This document shows, piece after piece, positions 25,201-38,199 of a stretch of 57,295 bases of DNA. Location of the stretch: positions 1-57,295 of the forward strand of contig WSUB01000222.1 of the NCBI GenBank assembly GCA_019633425.1, given 5' to 3'. The notes beneath the pieces are model-generated. The model was given only the letters and a program-made list of their open reading frames with translations. It made no database searches and had not been told where the DNA came from. The stretch is from Tulasnella sp. 424. Lineage: Eukaryota > Basidiomycota > Agaricomycetes > Cantharellales > Tulasnellaceae. Made by a program: the position numbers and the translations under genes. The first letter of the stretch is position 1, and every line of letters begins with the position of its first letter.

Positions 25201-27305
25201 CGCTTCCATTGTCGACGAACACACTGCCTCACCCTTGAACAAAGCCATGGCAGCGGTACGTCACATTGAAGTGCAATATACGATGCAGACAATATTGACA
25301 TGCATTCCTATTCTAGTTCACCGATGAAAAGGGAGATGTTGCCCAATCCTTCGTCCAGAAACTCCAACTGCTGACTGCCGACAACTCCAAGGGTGAACTG
25401 TCAATCGAGCGCTACCTCCAGAAGAGCGAAGAGGCCTTCTTCGACCAAGTCAAGAAAGAGAAGATGACCAGTAGCGCGGCCAGTATTCGTTCCCATCGTG
25501 AATCCGTTTGGGGTACCCCTTCGCCCTCGGCCGGCGGATTCGACTCGCGCCCTGCCTGTGAGTGTCGACCTTGTATATCTGCCGATGGAACTAATTATTA
25601 ACCGATCTGTCGCGATAGCCCCCAGTTTCATGGGCAGCCATGGTGGTGGCAACAACTACTTCGACTCCACGGACTACTCCGGACCTCTGCGAAACGACAA
25701 CAACGAACCTAGTCTGACCAGACTCCAAATTGCAATGCAGAGAGAGATCGGAGGCTGGCCCCTTTACACCATCATCATGGCTATCGGTCAGATGTTGGGT
25801 GCTACCAGTTTCCAGATCACTCTGCTTTCCGGTTCAAGTTCGCCAGGCAACCTTCAGCTCTACGTCCTCTCCGGCGTCTTCTTCGTCGCGTCTGTCGTCT
25901 GGTACACGTTGTTCCGCATGAAGCCTTCGGTCTACGTCCTCTCCATCCCGTGGATCTTCTACGCCCTGGCATTCTTCATCGTCGCCATTCCCTCCATCCA
26001 CCCGGTCTTCCTCCCTGCTCAAAAGGCTCTCACCAGCGCTGCCACTTGGGCATACGCTGTTGCCTCCGCAGCTGGCTTCCTTTTCTTCGGTCTCAACTTC
26101 GGTGAGGAGGCTGGTGCTGCAACGGAAGTTTGGAGTATGCGTGCTTGTATCGTTCAGGGATCGCAGCAAGTTTGGGTCGCAGCACTTTGGTACTGGGGAA
26201 GCGAATTGGCTAATCAAGCCAAGACGACCGCTCCGCCGTGGTGGATCGTCCTCATCCTCTGGCCACTGGCCATCATCAGTCTTGGCTTTGGATACTGCCT
26301 CCAATGGGGTCTTCCCGGTAAGTAAACCAAGTCAACAGTGTTCTCATCCATCTAACCCAAATATTCCAGACTATTACCGACAAGTACCTCCCGCTGTGCC
26401 CAACTTCATGGCCACGCTCTTCAGGCGTAAGATCGTCTTGTGGTTCCTTGCCTCCGAAATCCTTCGCGACTACTGGCTCTCTGGACCGTATGGTCGTAAT
26501 TGGGCGTTCCTTTGGTCTTCTCCTATCCCGAAGGGGGCAATCTTGGCCCTTATCATCGTGTTCTTCGTCTTCGTCTGGGCACTCCTCATGTTCGTTCTCA
26601 CGCAATTCGCGAAGGTGCACACCTGGTTGTTGCCGGTGTTCGCTGTCGGTCTCGGAGCTCCTCGTTGGTGCCAGGTACGTTGCAGGCTCTCGTCTACGTT
26701 TTTGCGATGCTGATCTATCGACTAGATGTTATGGGGCACGTCGTCACTCGCTTTGTACATCCCATGGGCCGGCAACGCTGGACCGTACCTCGGTACGTCA
26801 CTCTGGTTATGGTTGGGAGTCTTGGATGCCATTCAGGGCGTCGGTCTTGGTATGATCCTTCTCCAGGTAAGCTATGGTTTCTTGAATGCGGTCCAAGTCT
26901 GTGCTAACGAACACCATCCCTAGACCCTGTCACGTCTCCACGTTTGCGCGACTCTCGCCTTTGCACAACTCATTGGTTGCATCTGCGTTGCCGTGGCTCG
27001 TGCCACTGCACCCAATCGTATCGGCCCCGGCAGCGTTTTCCCTGACGCATCCTCTTGGGACTTTAGCCGTAAGTTGTCCTCCTCGTATTAGTCTATCCTG
27101 GATCGCTCACAATCTTTGACTATTTTACAGAGGGTCTCAGTGGCAGTCCAATGGCAAACTGGCCCTTCTGGATCGCGCTTGTGTGCCAGTTGGTGATTGT
27201 GTTTGGCTATTTCTGGTTCTACCGCAAGGAACAACTTTGTAAGTCTACAACCCAGTCCCTTGTTGATTATCTGCTGACTCTTGATGATCTACAGCACGGC
27301 CATAA
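19261..27305 (+). CDS. ags1: Alpha-1,3-glucan synthase
   Basis: Makes cell-wall alpha-1,3-glucan at the plasma membrane. Fifteen exons splice in phase to 2378 aa, the usual size for fungal Ags1. Exon starts after the first are 19821, 20319, 21123, 22438, 23582, 23812, 23975, 25317, 25619, 26370, 26726, 26924, 27131 and 27295. Order: N-terminal hydrophobic signal (about 22-47); extracellular GH13 amylase-like domain with [10 protein letters not shown] (Asp341 as likely nucleophile) and GEVTGG (Glu375); one membrane span (about 1090-1114); cytosolic GT5 starch-synthase-like domain with KIGGLG (1197-1202) and an E-x7-E pair (Glu1563, Glu1571); a Ser/Gln-rich linker; and a C-terminal multi-span region of about 330 residues, probably for export. 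The ATG is the first in frame and sits before the signal. The 5' end is duplicated as fragments upstream. The gene shows no breaks. Confidence 0.95.
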
Positions 27306-27673
27306 ATATACATGTCCACCCCTCATTTGCTTTTGCTCTCGTACTTATTATCATCATTACACCATCCTTGCTTACGCTCTTTATATTCGGCTGTGAACGG
27401 ACCACTTATTTAGGGATTAGATAGAGAAAACCACGCTGTAATATTTGTCAATCAAAACCACGCTGCGCGTTTATTGCCATCGGTAAAAGGGGTGAAAAAG
27501 CAATCATTGTCCTGGGGTGTGTGATAGTATATAATTAGAAACCTGAGATAACTAGGTCCGGGATAAACGAATGTGAAGGAAAGTCCGTTATATGAGTGTA
27601 AATGAAAAAAAGTACGTGTACTTGTAGGTGATAGTACAAGAATCCGACTGAGAAAGATACATAGAGAAAATGT
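27306..27673. other. Convergent 3' intergenic region
   Basis: This gap separates the stop codons of ags1 (plus) and the ferric-reductase-like gene (minus). It is AT-rich compared with its flanks and should hold both 3' untranslated regions. I see no gene, repeat or RNA gene in it. Confidence 0.5.
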
Positions 27674-30600
27674 CTACCACTCGAAGTCTATAACGGTGGA
27701 TGGGTCAACGATCATATCGAGCACTGGGTTCGACGAATTTCTCCTCACCTTCGCTGACAAGCGTCACAAGACCGCGGAGATCGCCTCGCTGGATGCGATC
27801 GGGGTCAATCAACGATGAAACGACTTTTCGTGTCAGTGCGTTCAAAGACGTGGGGCCACAGCCTATAAAGAAAACACATCGTTAGCCCAGCACCCCAACT
27901 TCTCGGACGAGCGACTTACAAGCAACGGCAACCGCTCCTTTAGCGCGCTCAACCTCGTCATGAAGGATCTTGTCAAGCTTGGGCTTGCCGGGTCGGGCCG
28001 TTTCGCTGACAACAGCCAAATCGTCCAACTCCTCGTCATCCATGTCCAGAGGCACGTCGTCAATTCTGGTACCTGGAGTCGTAGGAGTGCTAATGTCGGC
28101 ATAAGTGTGAGGCATCAAATGTCTCGTGCTCTCTGATTCCCCGAGGGTTTTGCTGTCGAATGTATGATCGTAGGGACCTGGTGAATGAACGCGATCGGCA
28201 AAAGAATCAGCCACGGAAGAGCGATTGGCGTCCATACTAGACAAGTTGCGGGCGTGGGTCGGGATCGGTGAGAAGGCTCCATGCGTCGGAGACAACGGGC
28301 CATCCTCCAATCGGGGAGTTATGGTTCGTGGAGTTGCGCTTCCCCATTTTGCTGCAGGAGTGTTTAAACCCGAATGCGATTCGAATCCATCGGCAGGAAT
28401 ATTGGCCGCACGCTGAGTAGGCGACAGCAGAACATCGGTCGGATCCCAGTTCTTCGCCTTTGCCGGAGACTTGTACGCGGAAGGTGGGACGACCCGAGCG
28501 GTCGGCTGATCGACCTCTCCAGCAGCCAAAGCAGCGGCCTTCTTTTCCAAGTCGGCTTTCGCTTGAACAGCCACCGCGACCTTCTTCGACTTCGCCCTCC
28601 TCAGTCTGCCCTCCTTTCGCAACTTCAACGACAAGTTCTTTTCTCCGGGAACGTAGGTATCGTCGTCTCCGTCAAAGTTGGTCAAGTCCAAGACGTGTCC
28701 ATCATCCGAATCCTCGACCGACTTGCTGGATCCACCGCGACCGCCTCCGGGATAGTTGAGGTCCGCGGAGCTGGTCGTGCTCATGCCCGAGTCCGACCCT
28801 TCTTCCGACGACAGCGACATCCTTCGCTCCAACTTGCCTTCGCGAGCGAAGCGTGGAACTGGAGGCGCCAAGGGGTCGTCCATGTGGCTACCAGGGTGAT
28901 CGCCGTGGGAGTAGACCGACTGGAAGTCATGGCCGGATTTATCGTTGAAGTTGGTGACAAAGATTTCGACTTGAAGGACGTTGGGGTTGGGCATCATCTC
29001 GATGCATCGTCGAAGGATCGGCGCGCACCACTGCATATGGGCTGTCGAAAGTTCATCGTCAGCAAGCAGGAAAACAAGGGAGGACGTATGGAGACTCACA
29101 ATATTCCCTCACGAGCCACACAAACCTCACCCGCCTCGTGACGAAACTATCCTTTCCAACACCACCGCTCTTTCCTCCCAAAGACCGTCCATCACGTCCA
29201 CTCAAGCAAAGGCAAAGGTACTCCAAAATGCTCGTCCCAAAGCTCACTCCCGATCCTCCGCAAATAATCACGACGGACGAGTGGGAACCCCAATGCGCAC
29301 GAACAGACGAACCAAACGGTCCATCCACGTAAGCTCGGAACACGGCTCCAGACAATTGCTGCTGCGACTTCTCCCCATGCTCCGGATCGAAATAATCTCC
29401 TTTCAAGCTGGAATGCCCGCTGCTGCTTTTCTTCTTATCATCGACGCTGGTCTCCGAGCTGTTTTTGCTCATCCCGCTCCGCTTCCGAACTTCGTCCCAC
29501 AGCTGCTTCGTGAATCCTTTTTTGGCACGGATGACCAAAACCATCTCCCTTCCGTGACTGCCCGCGATAGCCGTATCGGAGACGCTCGCAACGGTGAACG
29601 GATGGGAGCTGAATCGGGAGATTTCGGGTATTGTGAGCAAGACGTGTTGGCCGGGCGACCAAGTGAACCTTCGTGCCGTGATGAGGGACATGCGGATCGT
29701 TCGACCAGGGAGCAAGATCGCTTTGGCGTATCCTGGTGGGGGCAGTTTGGACAGTTGAGCGGCCGAGTTGGTGTTGAGGATCGACGGTAGAGGGTGCATC
29801 GACGGGAACATGAGGTGAGCGAGGGAGCGTTGCATATTGGCGTTCATGGGTGGCAAAACGACGCTGGTACTTCCAGGGGTATTCGCGTGGTGGCCCAACA
29901 AAGCCCTGTTAACACCTCCTCCATTGGACCACGCAGAGTATCGTTTCGCATCCGACGCGCGACGATCCACAGCCGTTCCAGGACTCCACTCTCCAGCTCC
30001 GTTATCATCCGCCCCTCCCGCGGCGGTAGTTGCAGAATCCCGATGTGAAGAAACGGGCAAAGAATCTCCTGTTTTGCGAAGACGTGCCGCCCGAGCGCGA
30101 GCGCGAGCACGAGAGGAGGAATGTTGGTCAGTCTCATCTGCTTCGTACAGGCTGACGATCGATTCAGTGATGGAGGCAATTGATTCACCGGATAATACGC
30201 GTTCCTTTCCAACGTTAGTATTTCCCGATTCTTGAGGGCCATCGATGCTCTTGGGGTTTCGCGTTACTTCCGACATTTCCCATGCTTCGTGTTTTGGAGT
30301 TGCTGCGGTCGTTCGTCGAGGCGTGCTTGGTCTCAGCGCTAGTAAACCTGCGGTATAAGGTTTCTCGAGTATCGCGGGGTCATCTTCGGGGTAGGTAAAC
30401 TTGGATTTCTTAGCTGGGCCCATGTTCAAGCCGATGATGCCGTTGAGGTAGAGGAAGTGGGCCATCCGGAATGATCGTTCAAGGATCCAGAGGAAAAGAG
30501 GTGCCCAGCACCACCACCAGATGGGAGGGAAGTGGAGAGCGGAGAAGACGAGAGTCGTGGGGACAGTGATGATGTGAGAGATGTAGAAGAATTCGTAAAA

Positions 30601-31714
30601 TCGTTTCCGGACGGGACCCATGGAGGCGATCGTCAGGACGGTGAGCGCAATGTAGGCCTATTGACGCGCGGAGAGACATAATTAGCCATCGGTGAAGCCG
30701 AAAGACATAGCCACGAGCGGAACTTACGATTACTCCAAAAATAAACTTGTTGTACACCCAAACGAACTTCCATGCTATGCCCTTGTGCCCATGACGTTCG
30801 TCAATGAACAACTGGATGCCCCAAGTGACGACGTGAATGGTGGTGATGAACCAAATGAGCCGACCGGTCCAACGATGCAAACGAGCGAGTTTGTCAAAGT
30901 GGATTTGGATGGTGAAGGGGATGGCAAAGATGGCAAAGGGTGGAGCCTTCAGGGAAAACAGGATCACGAGGGGGAATAGTGAAAAAGCGATGATGCCCGT
31001 CCTGCCACCTGCTGTCCACCATTCCTTCTGGATGGTGAAATCCGGTTGACGCGTAGTGGGAGTGGACGCGATGGGCGCACCCCTCTTGTACAACAAGTCC
31101 AAGTCCCACTGGAATGATTCCGCAGGGAGATGACGTTTGGTGAGGTTATGCGTGAAATCCCACAACTTGGTTCCGGGTGCGATGTAATCTGGTCCGACCG
31201 TGCACAGGATTGCCGGGACGACGAAGAGGAACACCAGTGAGAGGATCTGAGCGTTGGAAGGCAACGAGAACGGTTGCTTGTGGGGTTGGTTAGACTTGCG
31301 GATCGCTGCCAAGGTGGACTTTTTTCGCCAGGTTCGGCGTCTGACCGCCCATTTCGCCCAGCGGGCACCGAAAGCGCCTCCTCGCTCGCCGGTCAAATGG
31401 AGAACGCTGAACACTATGGCCCCGAAGGCGATGATGATCCAGAGGAGGTACGCGTATCGGTAGGTGATGACGCTCATCTTGTGGATCGTGAGGTATGAGT
31501 TGATCCAGTCATAGTCGTCCAAAAAAGCTGGGGTGGTCGGGTTTGGGTTGTTGTAAGTTGTTGTTGAAGCCGGGTTTGCTACTCTTGAATAGGTCGTTGC
31601 AGCGTAGGGAGGGACGTATGTTGCACCGACTCGAGCTGTAGTCTGAACGCCCAAGGAAGTGAAGACGACCCCTGGGATGACGGTGGCAGGTATCGTGGAC
31701 GTCGAGGACGCCAT
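27674..31714 (-). CDS. Ferric-reductase-like flavocytochrome with long insertions
   Basis: Likely transfers electrons from NADPH through FAD and two haems across the plasma membrane, typically to reduce ferric iron or copper. Five exons (31714-30728, 30657-29100, 29041-27920, 27862-27749, 27687-27674) give 1264 aa, far longer than the usual 600-800. A Thr/Ser-rich N-terminus is followed by membrane spans with two H-x13-H pairs (His280/His294, His357/His371), the bis-haem signature. FAD motif HPFTVAS is at 681-687 and NADPH motif GGSGVSFG at 796-803. A final CCGPTS motif and the terminal aromatic DFEW, typical of the family, appear only if a last 61-base intron is spliced. Two Ser-rich low-complexity insertions, about 405-640 and about 890-1200, interrupt the cytosolic half. 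An NADPH oxidase is the alternative, but the bis-haem ferric-reductase reading fits better. Confidence 0.88.
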
Positions 31715-33164
31715 GGCTTGGGTATTCGCCTTTTCCCGGGGGCGCTTGGTACTGACGGAGTGAGAGGAAGGGGGGAAGGGGGAGATGGAAGAGATGGAAG
31801 GGGAGGAAAGAGCGAGAGAGGGGTGCGACGTTTATCCGTTCAGTCGAAACCCAAACAAAGTCAGCCCCCCTACTGGCCTTTAGCACATTCCTCGGCACCA
31901 TGTACCTACTTTTACCATTTCCCACTTTCCTGAATTCCGCAGCTGTTAGAAACATTATTCGGCACGGCTATCATGTCGTCACTTTGTTGGCTGATGTTTT
32001 TCCCGATAACAATTACTACCACCGTCTTACATGATGCGGCCGACGTTTGACAGTGGGGATTTCAGCACCCTGAAAGCCAAGGGGAAAGGCGCCCAAGACT
32101 CGAGTTGGGATCTCATTGGACGACCTCGAACGAAGTAACATTGGAGCGGCACGTTGAATCTGCATTGTTTTATCAGCTAAAGAACCACCACGAGCATTAA
32201 TGTAACCCATGATAGGAAGCATCCGATATCTCTGCGAACGAAGCTTGTGGCTTTCCCAACGGTGATGTGGTCTTGGCATCGCTACACCCTGCCTTGACCC
32301 TAGCTACCGCCCAACACTAACCAAGAACGCACCGCCTTGGGTGGGCAGCAAAAAAAGATCATGAGGCTTGCAGATGAGCTGGCATTTTTTGTTCACCCTC
32401 GGCGAAGATCAGCAGGCACTCGGAATGGCTCGGGATCTTCGCGTTTGGGCGTTTGTGGGGTTCCCCGAAAAAGGGAAACCGGTTTGAGCCCCAGTTGGCT
32501 TGTGCCTGCCTCAAATTATCTTGGGCCCCTGTTGCCGCAGAACATGGCATACTTCGGCGGGTGAACTCTTATGAAGTACATACTACGCGCACAGCCCACA
32601 GAATCTGGCTCGGCTTGTAAAGTACATTTTTTCAAGTGCCAACTACCCTGACCGAGGAAAACGTTACGACATCGGGCGCATCCGAATCTCTTGTAAATGT
32701 ATCAGCCTTTGTCAGCTCCTCCACTTGGCTCGGATCTCAAATGGAGTATCGTATACCCGTTTAGGGTCTGTTGGAGAGTAGTATTCTCGTAGACTTGAGG
32801 GAAGTTGAGCTGTGATGAGGGGGTGATAGTATAGGCATCTCCGCCAAATTAGTTCTTATTTGCAAATTTCATCTCATAGTATGCCAAATAACAACGCTAT
32901 TCGTGCCCAGACTCGTATGTAGAGCTGACAGCGGCGGCATCCCGAGTCGGAGCAGTCTGTTTGTTCTTGTGGCTGAAATGTGTTTACCACGGCCTCTTCC
33001 CAAGTTCTCCGCTGCTGTCCAAAATTGACTCTACACCGCGGAATTACTTCAAAATACTTTCAACTCTTGGTTTACACGCTCGGAGGCTCGCCTCGAGCAA
33101 GGCTACTTCCCCCGCGCCTTTTTCTATTGCTCTCTCATACCGGAAAAGAACCTTGGCGTCCACT
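31715..33164. other. Divergent intergenic region between the reductase gene and trm1
   Basis: About 1.45 kb between two genes that point away from each other, so it should hold both promoters. The part next to the reductase start is strongly CT-rich on the reductase's strand (31740-31830), as in fungal core promoters. The trm1 frame stays open upstream of its first ATG back to 32892 without another ATG. Short open frames elsewhere look random. No repeat or RNA gene is seen. Confidence 0.5.
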
Positions 33165-35740
33165 ATGGCCGACACCACTTCACCACCACCAACTTCCACA
33201 CCAGCACAAGCTACGACATCCTCCAGCATAACCATCCCACCAGGATTCAAGCTGCACGTTGAAAATACCGCTCAAATCCTCCTCCCAGACACTGCAGACG
33301 CATTTCTCAACCCGGTCCAGGAATTCAACCGCGACCTCAGTGTGGCGTGCATTCGAACATGGAGCGAAGAGATGAACGCAAAGCGGAAAGCTGTTTGGGA
33401 TGCGAAGTTACTGTCCCGCAAAGATGGGTCTGCCGCTACTGGTTCAAAGGGCAAAGGGAAAGCCAAGAGAACCGCAGAGGATGTCGATGAGACCGAGGAG
33501 CCTGAGAGTAAAAAGGTTAAAAGTGAGTGCGTTTCAATATATCGTTGGACTTCCTGTCTAATTCTTTTTCGGCCATTTTAGTCAATGAATCTGGGACCTC
33601 GGAACCTGCCACTTCAATGGAAGTTGACGATCCGACACCCGCTACCCCCGCCGTGGACCTATCACCGGAAAAAGCCGAGCCAACTATAAAATCCGAAGAG
33701 GTATGAAGATTGCAGTCACACCCAATGAGAAAAGGCGGAGGTTTTGAAGTGCTTTCTTGCTTAGTTCCGCCCATCAAAAGTAACCATTTTGGAAGCACTC
33801 TCTGCCACGGGTTTGCGCTCCATCCGATACGCAAAAGAAATCCCTCTGGTCAAGTGAGTAGGCGTTTTTTGTGACTGGGATTCTAAAAGGATCACTCGCT
33901 GAGACTCCCTCTCTACTTCATATTAGATACGTGATCGCTAATGACTTATCACCCGCTGCAACGGCTGCTATGCGGCGGAACGTCGAGTTGAATGGTCTAG
34001 GACCGGACCCAGCGGCAAGCTCAACGTCCGAGTCTCAGCCGGGAAGAAATTTGGGAAAGGTGCGCATCAACGAAGGAGACGCATGGTAAGCCCTCTTGTT
34101 AGAAATTCCTTGCTCAATTTATATTATTTAACTAACACTCCGAAAAAAGCGACTTGATGTATTCCCACAGGCCAGAACGTCTCAGAGTCGACGTGGTAGA
34201 CTTGGACCCATATGGTACCGCGGCACCTTTCATCGACGCCGCTGTGCAATCCGTCAAAGATGATGGTACGAACGAGCTCTTAAAAGAAATAAAACGAAAG
34301 CCGCTGAACTCTTTTGCTGTAAACTTACCCCTTCAGGTCTCCTCTGCGTCACTTGCACCGACATGACCGTCCTCGCAAGTGGTAATTACCCCGAAAAATG
34401 GTTCGTTCAAACTCGTCTCCAGTTCCTACGCATTGGAAAATCTCACCTCACCTTCCACCTCTTTTCTTTTCTCAGTTTCTCCAACTACGGCGGAATCCCA
34501 ACGAAAACCGAGTACTGCCACGAATCCGCCTTGCGATTGGTCTTGCACACCCTATCGACGTCCGCGGCTCGTTACGGCCGGTTCATCACCCCTCTCCTCT
34601 CCCTGTCGATTGATTTTTACGTGAGGCTGTTCGTCAAAGTCCGGACTGCTCCAGTGGAAGTTAAGAAGGCTATGACGTACGTCCCGTTCTTTTTGTTCGT
34701 GGGGGTTTTCACGCCAGCTGATTGTTTTGGGTCCTGCAAATCGACATGTGCGCGCGCGTATTAAAGGAAGACTTCGGTGTACCACGTCTGTCAGAGCTGC
34801 CAGGCGTTTACTGAAGAACCGCTCGGTCGAATTGTGGAGAGGAGAAATGGAGATAAAGTGACCATGTTGTACAAGACTGCGCCCAGCGCCCCGAGTTCGG
34901 ACACCTGCGTGGAATGCGGAGGGAAACTTCACGTAAGCACGAACCCTTGTACATGACCTTATGACCAGCGGTGCCGACTGATGGGGGAGGGCGTTCGTAG
35001 GTAGCAGGTCCCATGTGGTCAGGTCCAATCCACGACCCCGCTTTCGTCAAGAAAGTCCTAGAACATGTGAACGAGAACTCGAGCAATTACGGTACCCACG
35101 CCCGGATGAAGGGGATGCTAACCGTGGCTTCCGAGGTGAGCATTTGGTGGCTGGATACGGAGAACCGCGTTTCTGACAGTATGTCTCTTAGGAACTCGAC
35201 TCCCCTTTTTACTTCACCCCTGCCAAAGTCGCAAGCCATTTCCATTGCGAGTGCCCTTCACTTGACAACACGGCGTGAGTCTTCGACAACCGCAGCCAAT
35301 CTAGAGTTCGAGGGACTGATAGTCCGAATTTTGCCCATGTAGCTCCGCTATCCTCAACGCTGGACACAAAATCTCCCGCTCTCATGCTTGTGCTGGCTCC
35401 CTCAAAACCGACGCGCCGCAGTCATTCATCCACGACCTCATGCGCACCTGGATCCTCGACCATCCCGTGAGGATGGACAAGATCAAAGACGAGGCTGCAA
35501 AGACCTTGTTGAGCAAGCCCATAGGGTAAATTGAGCTCGAGAACTTAGACGACTTTGGCTGGCTGACCGAATGAACCCCATTACAGCACGAAAGCGGACT
35601 TCACACGTCACGATGGACTGGAAGCGATCTCAAATAAAATCAAACTAGTCCGTTATCAAGTCAACCCTCAGCCCAACTGGGGGCCGGGAGCGAGGCCAGA
35701 TTCCAAGAAAAAGAACAAGGGCGGTGCTGCTGCGGAGTGA
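33165..35740 (+). CDS. trm1: tRNA (guanine26-N2)-dimethyltransferase
   Basis: Uses S-adenosylmethionine to dimethylate guanine 26 in cytosolic and mitochondrial tRNAs. Twelve short exons (later starts 33582, 33765, 33927, 34150, 34337, 34476, 34767, 35001, 35193-1, 35343, 35587) splice in phase to 608 aa. Family landmarks are [13 protein letters not shown] near the N-terminus, [16 protein letters not shown] and VIANDLS (cofactor site), [14 protein letters not shown] (motif IV), [19 protein letters not shown], a CxxC pair (VCQSC and CVEC) for a likely zinc site, and AGPMWSGP. A lysine-rich acidic segment near residue 100-120 may be a nuclear signal. The first ATG in frame is used here. A basic, acid-free extension of about 65 codons precedes it in frame without an ATG. 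The C-terminus is lysine-rich (SKKKNKGG). Convergent with bpl1, 117 bases away. Confidence 0.93.
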
Positions 35741-35857
35741 TGATACTTTTTTTTCCCTGAGCTATGCAAAGACACCGCCCCCGCTCTCCACGTATTTATC
35801 CTATTCCAATACTACACAGCCGGTTTTGTAACTCCGCATTGTTGCCGCTTCAACCTT

Positions 35858-38023
35858 TTATCGCTTTAACTTAATCAATCCTGCCATCATGTCGAAGCTG
35901 TTGCCATCCGGTTGCAAGTCGATGAACGGAGCTCCTGCACCACCTCGTTCCGGAAGAGTCCTCAAGAGACCGTAATCGGAAGTGATGCCTACAATTCGAA
36001 CGGCTTGGTGAGGCGTTACGGTGGTGAGCGTGACGAGTTGGTCGCTACCACAAGAATCAGGCCATTCAGTCTGCGGGGCTATCGATGGTTGCAATGGTCT
36101 GGGGACGTACGAGTGAAGCCACCTCGTGAGGTATAGATCCATAAACGGCTCAAATGAGCCGTGCGAGAGGAAAGTGTCCCACATTTGCTCAAAGACCGGC
36201 ATAATAGTCGCGATGGTTTTTTCCATTGTCAGCTCGGACTGTGTACCAGGAGGCACCAGCTGTGAGAGCGACGTCGTTGGAAGGGGATTAAGGACGTTGA
36301 TACCGCATCCTGCAATGGAGCTCTCCGTCAGTTGAAATCCTCGGGACGCTACGACATAGCTACACACCAATAACCACATCCACCAACCCGCCGCTAAAGT
36401 TGGTCGTAACGAGAATACCGCCAAGCTTCTTCAACTCCTCCTTCCCAGTACTCTCATTCTTGATGGCAGCGTAGACATCGTTCGGCCATTTTAATCGGAC
36501 TTGCTCGCCCGAGTTACCGGGCATTGCCTTTCGACATGCCTCCACTACTGCAAGGCCGAATAGGTATTGGATGAATACAAGGGAAGTACTGCGGAAACCT
36601 TGAGGTGGGCGAAGGAGAAGGGAGAACTGGAGGCACCCGCTGGGCGAAAGCCAGATATTGGATCCGCGGCCCCGGCCTGAGAGTTGATGGGACGCCAGAG
36701 AGAGGGTTGGGTATGGGAGAGCGGAGAGTAATGTTGGATTTCTGTGGGTCAAAGGAATGAGGGGGCCCTCTCGTTTTCGGATGTTGTCGTAACTCACTTG
36801 TCGAACAGAGTCTGGGTGCTAGTAATGATCTCCCCGTACAGGAGCGCTTCACCCATACCCCAGCCATCTCCCTTATCGCGCAGCGAAAGCGATGAACGCA
36901 TCGACGACAGGTGATTAAAAAACGTCTCCAAGTTGAACAGGGGCGTTTGATCATTTGTTGGAACACATCCCCCTTCGTAGATGACGATGTCGCGCTCCAA
37001 TAGCCCTAAATCCTCTTCCGCCACTCGCCTCTCTCGTGACCTTGCCAGTATCGAGGTAAAGTTTGCGGATGGGTGGAAGTTGAACGTGTCATTCGCATCT
37101 TGTAGCCGGTTCGGGGTTTCGTGAGGGCAAATCGACCGCAATACATCGAGGTATCGCGAGACGATGGACGGGTTTGATGGTGTGCTGACTAATACCTGAG
37201 GTAGAGGACCCGGAGACCGGGATGGGACGTCCTCCGAAGTCTTGTATGGCGAGTGTAGGCCGAGTAGCTCCAGCATCGTTTTCATCATATCCCACCTCGC
37301 CCTTTCAAGCTCCGCAATTTCCGAGTCGTTGATATCGGGGTAGCTTCTCTTCAAGGCCGCAGCAGCTGGTTCCAACGTGATCGGATACTCCATGTGTGGT
37401 CCCATGAGGATCGCCCTGCCAGCTCCCACATCACAGGCGACGGCCGCGGCTTTTCCTTTGGCCAGTCCTTCCGTGTAGACGGAGAGCACTCGAATTCCTT
37501 TACTTTGAAGGGTTTCAGCGTTTTCAAAGTAGCCTCCGCCGTTATAGTATATCCCTTTGAAAGTCCGAGGGGTCTCCGCAGCATTGACTTGGACATCGAT
37601 TGCCCGCGCTCCAGCTTCGCTCTCGTACACAAACCCTTCAAATGCACACCCCTTTGCCGTTCCAGGGAAGAATGCCAGCGCACGATCTCCAATGACCTCC
37701 AAAGGGGTTCCAACCTCCCATTCCACGTGAGCGGAACCATAATATCCTCCCGCGCAGATACCGAGAAAGCTACCTCCGCGCTTGACATACTCTTTGATCC
37801 TGGGATTGGCCTTTTCCAATGCAGAGACATAGGGCATATCACGACCCCCTGGAATGACAAGGAGCGCGCAAGAGGCCGGCCATGGGTCGTCGGTGAGTGC
37901 TTGTGGCGTTATCGTATTGACGGAGTAATTCGGTCGTAGGAGTGTCCGAAGTGAGTGGATGGTATGACCAACCGACGTCTGAGAAACGCCTGGCCCATTG
38001 TAGACAAGGACGTTGATGGACAT
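35858..38023 (-). CDS. bpl1: Biotin--protein ligase
   Basis: Makes biotinyl-AMP and attaches biotin to carboxylases. Exons 38023-36798, 36741-36368, 36309-36111 and 36044-35858 give 661 aa. The N-terminal half is the glutamine-amidotransferase-like domain of fungal ligases (VYNGPGVS at the start, IPGGRDMPY, ICAGGYYG). The catalytic domain has GRGRGSNIW (431-439), the biotinyl-AMP loop, and KWPNDVY with Lys493. The C-terminal domain ends near RIVGITSDYGLL. The third intron is 66 bases and contains no in-frame stop, so it could be missed; removing it restores the usual HSDQLVTLTTVTP. The ATG directly before INVLVYNG is chosen. A further in-frame stretch upstream lacks an ATG. A duplicate of this gene's promoter and first ~20 codons lies at 38868-39077. 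Confidence 0.93.
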
Positions 38024-38199
38024 GTCAAACGGCGCTGGACTGTCGATCGAGAGAATGGTGGTAAAAATTATCGTGGGGGAGTTCTCCAGCAATTGAGAGC
38101 AAAGCAAACTCCGGATACCTCCAAGTCCGAGTCGAAGCGGCGTCCCACTTAGACGTCACCCGTGTCGAAAAGCAGCGCGAATTACCAACGCAGCCTCGG

